Notes under the pieces: model-generated
Databases searched by the model: none
What the model saw: the letters and a program-made list of their open reading frames with translations, nothing else
Told to the model about the DNA's origin: nothing
Program-made: the position numbers and the translations under genes
Assembly (NCBI GenBank): GCA_039680225.1
Contig: JBDKTK010000116.1
Coordinates: 1 to 5,851 of the forward strand
Reading direction: 5' to 3'
DNA length: 5,851 nucleotides
DNA from: JBDKTK01 sp039680225
GTDB taxonomy: Bacteria; Desulfobacterota; Syntrophia; Syntrophales; UBA4778
In this document: positions 1 through 5,438 of the stretch, in pieces
Position numbering within the stretch: position 1 is the first letter of the stretch
Layout: each line of letters starts with the position of its first letter

Positions 1-1
1 T

Positions 2-100
2 ACGGCATGGCAGCTCGGCGCAATTATCTCGTTGCTCCTCTTTGCCTTATTCATCTACCTTGTTCGCAAATCTGGATTTTTCTCAGTTTTCCAGCGGTGA
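2..100 (+). CDS. C-terminal end of a membrane protein (partial)
   Basis: The window opens inside a reading frame that ends with TGA at 98-100, leaving 32 visible residues. They form one hydrophobic helix (GAIISLLLFALFIYLV, 16 residues) followed by a positively charged tail (RKSGFFSVFQR). This is a typical last transmembrane segment with a cytoplasmic positive end. A Trp-x-x-Gly motif just before a final Ile/Leu-rich helix recalls the C-terminus of YfhO-like or other polytopic glycosyltransferase-type membrane proteins, but that is resemblance only. The choice of frame rests on the helix, the stop, and the hairpin that follows at 118-151. The start and the rest of the protein lie outside the window, so function cannot be assigned. 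Confidence 0.6.
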   Translation, partial: TAWQLGAIISLLLFALFIYLVRKSGFFSVFQR

Positions 101-117
101 ACGCCCCACCTGTTAAC

Positions 118-152
118 AGGGAATCCCTAAATAAAATCGAGGGGATTCCTTT
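118..152 (+). terminator. Hairpin with short T tail, probable terminator of the upstream gene
   Basis: The arms 118-127 and 142-151 pair over ten base pairs with a single G-U, enclosing a 14-base AT-rich loop. They lie 17 bases after the membrane-protein stop. The T run after the stem is short (150-152), so termination may be weak. The right arm overlaps the -35 element of the helicase promoter. A perfect 12-bp palindrome, CCTGTTAACAGG, at 109-120 partly overlaps the left arm. Confidence 0.5.
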
Positions 153-178
153 ACCGGCAGGGCCGATTATGTTATACT
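150..178 (+). promoter_or_regulatory. Sigma70-type promoter for the helicase gene
   Basis: A -35-like TTTACC (150-155, four of six consensus bases) is followed after 17 bases by TATACT (173-178, five of six). Transcription would start near 185, giving a leader of about 45-65 bases. The leader contains a small hairpin at 191-210 (AAGGCGC, TTTT loop, GCG plus CCTT with a two-base bulge). Spacing and position between the upstream hairpin and the helicase gene support the call; it is untested. Confidence 0.55.
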
Positions 179-218
179 CATTCTAATAAAAAGGCGCTTT
201 TGCGGGCCTTCACGTTTC

Positions 219-233
219 GGGGAGGTTCGCATT
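219..233 (+). promoter_or_regulatory. Strong Shine-Dalgarno site next to an in-frame ATT codon
   Basis: GGGGAGGT at 219-226 is the only good ribosome-binding site ahead of the helicase. No ATG, GTG or TTG lies 4-12 bases downstream in any frame. ATT at 231-233 lies four bases after it and is in frame with the helicase. The annotated ATG at 252 is about 25 bases away, with only a weak AAG nearby. Start at ATT would add seven residues (initiator, then SVNKLR) before the ATG-encoded Met. AUU initiation is rare but known, for example in infC of E. coli. Confidence 0.45.
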
Positions 234-251
234 TCAGTAAATAAATTAAGA

Positions 252-2366
252 ATGATAGAAACCGCAAAGAGCAACAACAAAATAGAAAAAACCGAAGGAT
301 TCAAAAAAAAGGGCCGTTACCGCGGGTTCAGAAGGCGAAAGAAGAAGGACGCTCCCGAATTCAAGTCCTCCGCAGAACCAATGCTCAACGGGATATTTTC
401 CCGCATCGGCAAGCCCGAAGAATCTCAATTCATAGCCGACGATTTCCAGCTTGACGCCCTGGAGGCAGCCAACAGGACGGATTGCCTCGTCATGGCCCCG
501 ACCGGATCGGGCAAGACCTGGATCGCGGAAAAGGCCATCGCCGCCGTGATCGAAAAGGGCGGGCGGGCCTGGTACGCGTCGCCCCTGAAAGCTCTTTCCA
601 ATTCGAAATGGGTGGAATTCGGGCAGATTTTCGGACCGGAAAATGTGGGAATCCTCACCGGGGATACCAAGGAAAACGCGGATGCCCCGATAATCGTCGG
701 GACCACCGAAATCCTGCGGAACCAGCTTTATGACTCGATGCATGTGGGGGAGAACCTCGCCTGCGACCTGGTCGTACTCGATGAGGCTCACTTCCTGGGA
801 GACCTGGAACGGGGAGTGGTATGGGAAGAGATCATGATCTACCTTCCTTCCCGGATAAACCTCCTGATGCTTTCGGCCACGATCGGCAACGGCTACGAGA
901 TAGCCTCCTGGCTCAGCTCGATCCGCGACAAGGAATGCGTAGTAGTTGAAGAGACCAGGAGGCCTGTGCCGCTCTACCCCCTGTTCCTGCACCCAACAGG
1001 TAAAATGATGCCCTTCCTTGTCAGACAGAGGCTTTATGGCAAGGTGGAGGCCTTCATTCAGAAAAATTCGCACCGGCCCGGCAGGCGCTCCAAGGCCATG
1101 AAAACGCCCTCTTTCTCGGATATAATCGCAGTACTGAGGGAATTCAACCTCCTGCCCGCCATATTTTTCCTTAAATCGCGCTCCGATTGCAACATAGCCG
1201 TAAGGGAATGCCGCCCGGGGGATATCGAGCGCGACGAGGAATTCGACCGCGACCTCCAGGAATTGCTCGAAAAGGCCCCCTTCCTGGAAGAGCACCGGCA
1301 ATTGCCGGCCCTGCGCAACTGCAGGGTTGCGGCACACCACGGCGGACAGCTCCCGGCCTGGAAATTCCTGATCGAGGAAATGATGAAGAAAGGCCGCCTC
1401 GACGCGATTTTCGCGACCTCGACCGTAGCAGCGGGCGTAAATTTCCCGGCCCGTACAATCGTTCTCTTCAACTCCGACCAGTTCAACGGCCACGAGTTCC
1501 TCCCCCTGAATGCGACCGGGTTCCACCAGATGACGGGAAGATCCGGCAGGCGCGGCAAGGACAAGATCGGCTTCCTCCTCAACATTCCGGGCAGGAACAT
1601 GGACCTCAACTATGTCCGCAAGCTCCTTTCCATGAAGCCGGAGGAGATCACGAGCCGTATCCGCAACGATTTTTCCATGGTCCTCAACCTGCTGCTGGCG
1701 TACCGGCCCGAGGACGTGCGCGACATCTTCGAGCGTTCGCTCGCCGCCTACCAGAAATCGGTCCGGAAGAGCGACTCGGACCGCCGGATCGGCGGCCCCG
1801 CCCTGTGGCGGGACTTCAAAAGGCATGTCTCCTTCCTGAAAATGGAAGGGTTTGTCGACGCGGACAACCGGCTGACCGACGACGGCAAATGGGCTTCCAA
1901 TCTCCGGCTCGACCAGCCGCTGCTGATAGCGGAGTGCCTGAGAAAAGGCATTTTCCCGAAGGAAAACGAGGCGCTCCTGGCCGCCCTGATCGCGCCCTTC
2001 GTAACGGACCGCAACGAAGAGATATACGTCAACAAAAAGGAGATACCCGCAGAGCTTTATGATTCGTACAAGCGCATGATTTCCGTGACGGAGCCGCTGG
2101 CCGAAAGGATGCAGGCATCGGGCTTCCCGATAAACCCGCTCCCGCTGTGGACATCCAAGGTCGTATACGAATGGGCCCGCGGTTGTGAATGGAACGAACT
2201 CATGGAACGCAGCGGCATAGCCGAAGGCGACCTCGTAATGCTGATCTCCAGGACGGCGGACCACCTTCGACAGCTCTACTCCCTGAAGGACAACTACCCG
2301 GAAACGGCCGCCCTCGCGCAGAAGGCCCGGGAGACCATCCTCAGGGAACCGGTTGTATTCGATTGA
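252..2366 (+). CDS. Ski2/Mtr4-like DExH-box RNA helicase with DSHCT C-terminus
   Basis: A 704-residue ATP-dependent superfamily 2 helicase, presumably cytoplasmic and acting on structured RNA. A basic tail (about residues 17-33, many Lys/Arg) is followed by RecA domain 1: motif I APTGSGKT at 82-89, Ia SPLKALSNSK at 110-119, TGDTK at 136-140, TTEILRNQL at 151-159, DEAH at 177-180 and SAT at 208-210. RecA domain 2 has AIFFLKSR (303-310), HHGG (362-365), TSTVAAGVNFPA (389-400) and motif VI QMTGRSGRRG (426-435). A helical and winged-helix region follows (about 470-550). The C-terminus (about 550-680), with YEWARGCEWNELMERSGIAEG, matches the DSHCT pattern of Mtr4, Ski2 and mycobacterial HelY. It is shorter than those proteins (about 900-1300 residues) and no arch/KOW insertion is evident. 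It has its own promoter, and tRNA-Glu follows. A start at ATT 231 is possible. The family is certain; the RNA substrate is unknown. Confidence 0.95.
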   Translation: MIETAKSNNKIEKTEGFKKKGRYRGFRRRKKKDAPEFKSSAEPMLNGIFSRIGKPEESQFIADDFQLDALEAANRTDCLVMAPTGSGKTWIAEKAIAAVIEKGGRAWYASPLKALSNSKWVEFGQIFGPENVGILTGDTKENADAPIIVGTTEILRNQLYDSMHVGENLACDLVVLDEAHFLGDLERGVVWEEIMIYLPSRINLLMLSATIGNGYEIASWLSSIRDKECVVVEETRRPVPLYPLFLHPTGKMMPFLVRQRLYGKVEAFIQKNSHRPGRRSKAMKTPSFSDIIAVLREFNLLPAIFFLKSRSDCNIAVRECRPGDIERDEEFDRDLQELLEKAPFLEEHRQLPALRNCRVAAHHGGQLPAWKFLIEEMMKKGRLDAIFATSTVAAGVNFPARTIVLFNSDQFNGHEFLPLNATGFHQMTGRSGRRGKDKIGFLLNIPGRNMDLNYVRKLLSMKPEEITSRIRNDFSMVLNLLLAYRPEDVRDIFERSLAAYQKSVRKSDSDRRIGGPALWRDFKRHVSFLKMEGFVDADNRLTDDGKWASNLRLDQPLLIAECLRKGIFPKENEALLAALIAPFVTDRNEEIYVNKKEIPAELYDSYKRMISVTEPLAERMQASGFPINPLPLWTSKVVYEWARGCEWNELMERSGIAEGDLVMLISRTADHLRQLYSLKDNYPETAALAQKARETILREPVVFD

Positions 2367-2374
2367 TTTGCAGC

Positions 2375-2404
2375 TTGACTTTTCAGGCTTCGGCAGGATA
2401 TAAG
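2375..2404 (+). promoter_or_regulatory. Sigma70 promoter of the tRNA-Glu gene
   Basis: TTGACT (2375-2380, five of six consensus bases) and TATAAG (2399-2404) are separated by 18 bases, nine bases after the helicase stop. Transcription would start near 2411, giving a pre-tRNA leader of about 25 bases. A bulged hairpin (2402-2424, arms AAG-CC-TTTT and AAAA-GG-CTT, loop CTC) overlaps the start region but lacks a T tract. Helicase transcripts could therefore read into the tRNA. Confidence 0.7.
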
Positions 2405-2434
2405 ACCGTTTTCTCAAAAGGCTTCTTAATGCGC

Positions 2435-2510
2435 GTCCCTATCGTCTAGAGGCCTAGGACATCGGCCTTTCACGCCGACAACTCGGGTTCGAATCCCGGT
2501 GGGGACGCCA
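2435..2510 (+). tRNA. tRNA-Glu (anticodon TTC)
   Basis: A complete 76-base cloverleaf. The acceptor stem pairs 2435-2441 with 2500-2506, including one T-G wobble. The D arm is at 2444-2460. The anticodon stem is 2462-2466 with 2474-2478, and the seven-base loop carries anticodon TTC at 2469-2471, which reads GAA and GAG. A four-base variable region leads to the T arm (2483-2499) with loop TTCGAAT. The discriminator G at 2507 and CCA at 2508-2510 are encoded in the gene. The sequence is close to E. coli tRNA-Glu from memory, including the TCTAGAGGCC D-loop. It has its own promoter and terminator and is a single-gene unit. No copy of its 3' end is seen elsewhere in the window, so there is no sign of an integrated element. 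Confidence 0.98.
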
Positions 2511-2519
2511 AATAATTTC

Positions 2520-2553
2520 AAAGAGTTACGAGTCAGATCGTAGCTCTTTTTTT
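2520..2553 (+). terminator. Rho-independent terminator of tRNA-Glu
   Basis: A 12-bp stem pairs 2520-2531 with 2538-2549 with one T-G wobble around a six-base loop (GTCAGA), and the T run extends to 2553. It begins nine bases after the CCA end. On the minus strand the T run after the stem is too short for efficient termination, so it probably does not end the convergent hydrolase transcript. Confidence 0.92.
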
Positions 2554-2662
2554 ATGCGCGGCATTTCTGCTGGTATCTTGTTTGAATTTTTAACCCATTG
2601 TTCTTCACCCTGACCCTTTGACGCGAGTTCAGATCGATAAATTTGACGCCGGTCAACAGCCC

Positions 2663-3631
2663 CTAAGCGAGATTCTGAAGCCAGCCAAGCAGGAGTTTGT
2701 TGACCTCTGCCGGCCTTTCCTGCTGTGTCCAATGACCGCACCCGTCCAGGATGGTGCTCCCGGAGAGATTCGGGACATATTCCCGCATAATGGAAATCAG
2801 ATCGACTCCGGGAAACATGCTGAGAACAAGATCGCGCGAGCCGGCCATAAAAAGGGCGGGCTGTTCAATTTTGCAGTCTTTGAAGGGAGTCAGATAATTG
2901 AAATCCCGGCGATGATTGCGGTACCTGTTGATTGGCCCGCGGAAACCGGAACGTTTGAACTCATTGATGTAATAATCAAGGTCTTCCGTCGTCATCCAGG
3001 CCGGGAAAACCTCCGGATCAACCGTTCCATCGAGCAACCTGGCGTCTACAGGCTTGTTGACCGCCCAGGAGTCCTCCGGCGCATCGCCGCTGCAGGCATA
3101 ATACATCCGCCTTAATGCGCCTTTGATGTCCGCCTCGAATTCCGCTTCGGCAACACCTTCCTTTTGAAAGTATACCTGATAAAAAAAGAGGCCGTTTTTT
3201 GTGAAGAGCTCGTCTACCAGGTCGATGAATGGGACTTCGCCGACACCCGCGTAGGGAACGGACATGGCGCAGACGGCGCGAACCTTGTCCGGACAGACCA
3301 GTGCGGTATTCCAGACGATGGGCGCTCCCCAATCATGCCCAATCAAGACAGCCCTGTTTCCGCCGCCCAGCGAATCGATCAGGCCCGCAATATCCCCTAT
3401 CATCTTCTCCATCGAATAATCTTCCGCAAGCGGAGGTTTATCGCTGCCGCCGTACCCGCGCACATCAATGGCACAGGCGGTAAATCCTGCTTCAGCAATG
3501 GGACCGATTTGATGCCGCCAGGAATACCAGGATTCCGGGAAGCCGTGAACCATAACGACCAGGGGTCCATTGCCTTTCACCACAGCCCGCAATCTAATGC
3601 CGTTCGTTCCGATGGATACAAAATCAGTCAT
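2663..3631 (-). CDS. Epoxide hydrolase, alpha/beta-hydrolase fold (soluble EH type)
   Basis: A 322-residue cytoplasmic enzyme expected to open epoxides to vicinal diols through an Asp ester intermediate. The oxyanion motif HGFPE is at 29-33 and the RGYGGSDKP strand-loop at 58-66. The nucleophile elbow GHDWG is at 98-102 with Asp100, the Asp-for-Ser signature that separates epoxide hydrolases from esterases. The lid has YQVYFQKEG with Tyr154, and NRYRN with Tyr237, matching the two epoxide-activating tyrosines of mammalian sEH. The triad is completed by Asp267 (GSRD) and His300 (CGHWTQ). Length is normal for a single-domain EH, and no residue is missing. The start is ATG at 3631 with AAGGAG (3639-3644) seven bases upstream; the stop is TAG. 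It converges on the tRNA unit. A small interrupted frame lies just upstream on the same strand. A haloalkane or fluoroacetate dehalogenase is less likely because of the paired Tyr lid. The natural substrate is unknown. Confidence 0.93.
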   Translation of the reverse strand: MTDFVSIGTNGIRLRAVVKGNGPLVVMVHGFPESWYSWRHQIGPIAEAGFTACAIDVRGYGGSDKPPLAEDYSMEKMIGDIAGLIDSLGGGNRAVLIGHDWGAPIVWNTALVCPDKVRAVCAMSVPYAGVGEVPFIDLVDELFTKNGLFFYQVYFQKEGVAEAEFEADIKGALRRMYYACSGDAPEDSWAVNKPVDARLLDGTVDPEVFPAWMTTEDLDYYINEFKRSGFRGPINRYRNHRRDFNYLTPFKDCKIEQPALFMAGSRDLVLSMFPGVDLISIMREYVPNLSGSTILDGCGHWTQQERPAEVNKLLLGWLQNLA

Positions 3632-3638
3632 GTATGCT

Positions 3639-3644
3639 CTCCTT
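3639..3644 (-). promoter_or_regulatory. Shine-Dalgarno site of the epoxide hydrolase
   Basis: On the minus strand AAGGAG lies seven bases before the ATG at 3631, fixing that start codon. No shorter in-frame start has a comparable site. Confidence 0.85.
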
Positions 3645-3660
3645 ATGAGTTGAAATCCCG

Positions 3661-3762
3661 TTACAAATCCGCGGCCATTTCCCGCAAGTCCTTGTTGGTC
3701 TACTTTTCCAGATGCTTTTCGCCATGTCCTTTATGTTCTCTTTTATGGGTTTGTTCCGACAT
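3661..3762 (-). pseudogene. Small charged reading frame with strong RBS, broken by an in-frame amber codon
   Basis: ATG at 3762 follows a near-perfect AAGGAGGT (3771-3778) at eight bases. The frame encodes 20 mostly Lys/Glu/His residues (starts MSEQTHKREHKG, ends EKHLEK), then TAG at 3700-3702. It continues in frame for TNKDLREMAADL and stops at TAA (3661-3663), 29 bases before the hydrolase start. The segment after the amber resembles the first helix of Rho_N/SAP-like small proteins, which often read MTxKDLREIA after a Lys-rich leader. On that view TAG replaces the Met-like position and the domain is truncated, so this would be a decayed gene remnant. Alternatives are a genuine 20-residue peptide whose RBS aids translation of the hydrolase, or suppression of the amber codon. 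The family resemblance is from memory and uncertain. Confidence 0.35.
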
Positions 3763-3778
3763 CGCACCAGACCTCCTT

Positions 3779-4067
3779 GATTTATATTCAGGGGATCAAC
3801 GTGCAATGCATAACCAAAGAAACAATACCTTGTGAAGACCAACGAAAGGGAACAGTGCATTATTTAACATCCATCATATGATGGGTGACATAATACAGGG
3901 CTTAAAGTCGCGTCAAGTATTATATTTTGCAGACAGAACAAGGGCGTTCGCGGGTTGGAACAAAGCAGAAGCCGCCGCACAAATTCTAAAAATTTATAAC
4001 AGTTGTAATTTCGGCATCGTTACAAAGCCTCCCGATCAGAAGGATGAAATAGGTTCATCGCATCAAT
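3779..4067. other. AT-rich intergenic zone with a weak 63-codon frame and possible small RNA
   Basis: Between the broken small frame (minus) and the terminator at 4068 no recognisable gene is present. A plus-strand frame runs from tandem ATGs at 3878/3881 to TAA at 4067-4069 (63 residues, includes YFADRTRAFAGWNKAEAA). It has no Shine-Dalgarno site and no family I recognise. Its stop falls exactly at the base of the terminator stem, which could mean that a short mRNA or an untranslated RNA ends there. A short inverted repeat (TTGTAA 4003-4008, TTACAA 4020-4025) lies in the same stretch. No convincing promoter was found on either strand, and no similarity to tRNA or known riboswitches was seen. 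Confidence 0.3.
3868..3887. promoter_or_regulatory. 20-bp near-perfect palindrome, candidate operator
   Basis: The site CATCCATCATATGATGGGTG is symmetric about 3877/3878. The inner 14 bases are a perfect palindrome and nine of ten half-site positions match overall. It lies between the minus-strand hydrolase unit and the plus-strand DUF3187 gene, where a dimeric regulator could bind. It also covers the tandem ATG of the 63-codon frame. No regulator gene is in the window, so the role is inferred from symmetry and position. Confidence 0.35.
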
Positions 4068-4101
4068 AAAAAGGCAGGGCCAAGCAGGCCCTGCCTTTTT
4101 T
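4068..4101 (+). terminator. Strong rho-independent terminator, possibly bidirectional
   Basis: A perfect 14-bp stem (4068-4081 with 4087-4100) with loop AAGCA has a GC core and five A-T pairs at its base. On the plus strand the T run is 4096-4101. The A run at 4068-4072 gives a matching T run on the minus strand. No confident gene lies immediately upstream on the plus strand, and none reads toward it on the minus strand. It therefore marks either an unrecognised short transcript or insulation of the DUF3187 gene. Confidence 0.9.
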
Positions 4102-4178
4102 AATATTGGCGCAAATTTGGAAGTAATAATCGAATTTAAAGTGAAGCCCCTTCTTTCTGTCTGTCCTTTCTCTTCACA

Positions 4179-5195
4179 ATGATATATTTTCCAAACATGA
4201 AAAGCAAAGTTTCAGCATACATCTTATTAGTGCTGATCTGCGCACCCTGCGCTTATTCCTCGGAAATTGAGCCGTTCCGCACGTACAGCCAGAGCCCGAT
4301 AGTCCAGATTTTTGGATTGCCGGCAATCGGCGATTCAAGAGTTCTCAAACAAGGCGGCAAGGAAATGGCCCTCATCTTTGATCTTGCGAATAATTACGCC
4401 GACAACAGCTCCGATTACGAGCGCATAGTAATTGACGGGGAAACCTACCTTCTCAATCTGACGGGCCGTTTCGGGGTCGGCGAGCGGTTCGAGATCGGCT
4501 TCGAGCTGCCCTATATCTTCCAGAACGGCGGTTTCCTCGATTCCTTTATCCAGGATTACCACAGCACCTTTGGCTTCCCCAATGCAGGGCGCGAGCAGGC
4601 GCCCAACGGCCGCCTTCTTTTCACATATGAGCGAAACGGTTCGACTATCTTTAAAGTTGACAAGTGCAATTCCGGGATCGGCGACATCCGCCTGAACGCA
4701 GGGTACCAGTTATACCAAAGCAACAGCGAGCATCCCCGGGCCATCGCCCTGAGGACCAGCCTGAAATTGCCCACGGGAGACAGCAACCAGCTGCGCGGCA
4801 GCGGGGGCGCGGACCTCGCGCTCTGGCTGACGGGAAGCCAGGGATTCAAAACCAGGACAGGGACCTGGGAGATCTTCGGCGGCGCCGGGGCCCTGGGGAT
4901 GACGGACGGCGATCTGATGCCCGGCCAGCAGCGCAATGCCGTGGCGTTCGGGAGCATCGGCGCGGGATGGAAACCGCGTTCCTGGCTCGCATTAAAGGTC
5001 CAGCTCGACGGGCAGACCGCGTTTTACCGCAACAGCGACCTTGACGAACTGAGTTCCCCTTCGGCCCAGGTCATAGTGGGCGGTTCCCTTTTCTTTTCGG
5101 ATAAAATAGCCCTCGAAATCGGCTTGTCCGAAGATTTCGTCGTCAAGACCGCCCCCGATGTGGTCTTTCATTTTGCCTTGAATTATAAGTTTTAA
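4179..5195 (+). CDS. DUF3187-family outer-membrane beta-barrel protein
   Basis: 338 residues counted from ATG 4179. ATG 4197 (residue 7) gives a more typical signal peptide: MKSK, hydrophobic core AYILLVLICAP, probable signal peptidase I cleavage near AYS-SE (about 27/28). There is no lipobox. The mature part has repeated alternating aromatic and polar strands and ends in HFALNYKF. A terminal Phe after alternating hydrophobics is the usual BAM recognition signal, so it should insert in the outer membrane. Conserved-looking blocks that I associate with DUF3187 are QSPIVQIFGLP (38-48), DGET (86-89), LPYIFQNGGFLDSFIQDYH (110-128), GIGDIRL (166-172), KLPTGDS (196-202) and GSGGADLAL (207-215). The biochemical role of the family is unknown to me. 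Neither start has a Shine-Dalgarno site; a pyrimidine-rich tract (4147-4175) precedes it. The gene stands alone, between a terminator and an AT-rich leader. Confidence 0.85.
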   Translation: MIYFPNMKSKVSAYILLVLICAPCAYSSEIEPFRTYSQSPIVQIFGLPAIGDSRVLKQGGKEMALIFDLANNYADNSSDYERIVIDGETYLLNLTGRFGVGERFEIGFELPYIFQNGGFLDSFIQDYHSTFGFPNAGREQAPNGRLLFTYERNGSTIFKVDKCNSGIGDIRLNAGYQLYQSNSEHPRAIALRTSLKLPTGDSNQLRGSGGADLALWLTGSQGFKTRTGTWEIFGGAGALGMTDGDLMPGQQRNAVAFGSIGAGWKPRSWLALKVQLDGQTAFYRNSDLDELSSPSAQVIVGGSLFFSDKIALEIGLSEDFVVKTAPDVVFHFALNYKF

Positions 5196-5438
5196 AATTT
5201 TATCCTTTTCCAAAATGTTTGGTTGAATCCAACAGCAACAGGTGCGGTTAAAACAGATTAACTTATTGCTTGATTTTAGCAATTGTTTGTATCAAGTTTC
5301 CGATTGATATTTGTAGTATTTGTTAAGCAGATTTTTCTGTTGTTTGCTAAACCAATTGTGCTTGCCGGAACGTTGTCAGGAGTAAGTGCCTCCTAATAGA
5401 AATGTCAAAAAATTTCAGCGTCTGTGAGAGGAGATTTA
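5196..5438 (+). other. AT-rich intergenic leader with competing inverted repeats
   Basis: These 243 bases between the barrel gene and the lipoprotein gene are AT-rich and contain no plausible gene. Inverted repeats include ATTGCT/AGCAAT (5265-5270, 5278-5283). An overlapping pair is CTTGAT/ATCAAG (5269-5274, 5291-5296). The two share bases 5269-5270 and cannot both form. AGGAG/CTCCT (5378-5382, 5390-5394) is a further small hairpin. No strong terminator for the barrel gene and no clear sigma70 promoter were found, so the two genes might be co-transcribed. Confidence 0.4.

Noticed and set aside
1187..2062. Plus-strand 291-codon frame within the helicase
   Set aside because: The product is Arg/Pro/Gly-rich low-complexity sequence typical of a shifted frame and overlaps the clear helicase frame.
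246..2417. A 723-codon stop-free frame antisense to the helicase
   Set aside because: It mirrors the helicase frame, has no recognisable domain or Shine-Dalgarno site, and the plus strand carries every helicase motif. It is a by-product of GC-biased codon use.
2435..2510. tRNA-Glu as an integration site
   Set aside because: No repeat of the tRNA 3' end, no integrase and no phage gene occurs within the window.
2617..2649. Direct repeat TTTGACGC at 2617-2624 and 2642-2649
   Set aside because: Only eight bases, two copies, no further periodicity; consistent with chance and not a CRISPR or iteron array.
2618..3835. Two plus-strand frames opposite the epoxide hydrolase (2618-3115 and 3164-3835)
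   Set aside because: The minus strand has a complete, motif-bearing hydrolase with a good Shine-Dalgarno site; these frames resemble nothing.
3624..3860. 78-codon minus-strand frame overlapping the hydrolase start
   Set aside because: No Shine-Dalgarno site and no domain. The frame with the strong AAGGAGGT at 3771-3778 lies in a different phase.
4556..4957. 133-codon minus-strand frame within the DUF3187 gene
   Set aside because: Shadow of the barrel gene; Pro/Arg/Leu-rich with no signals.
5340..5438. Possible c-di-GMP riboswitch upstream of the lipoprotein gene
   Set aside because: The leader lacks the conserved GEMM core and tetraloop-receptor signatures; only small generic hairpins are present.
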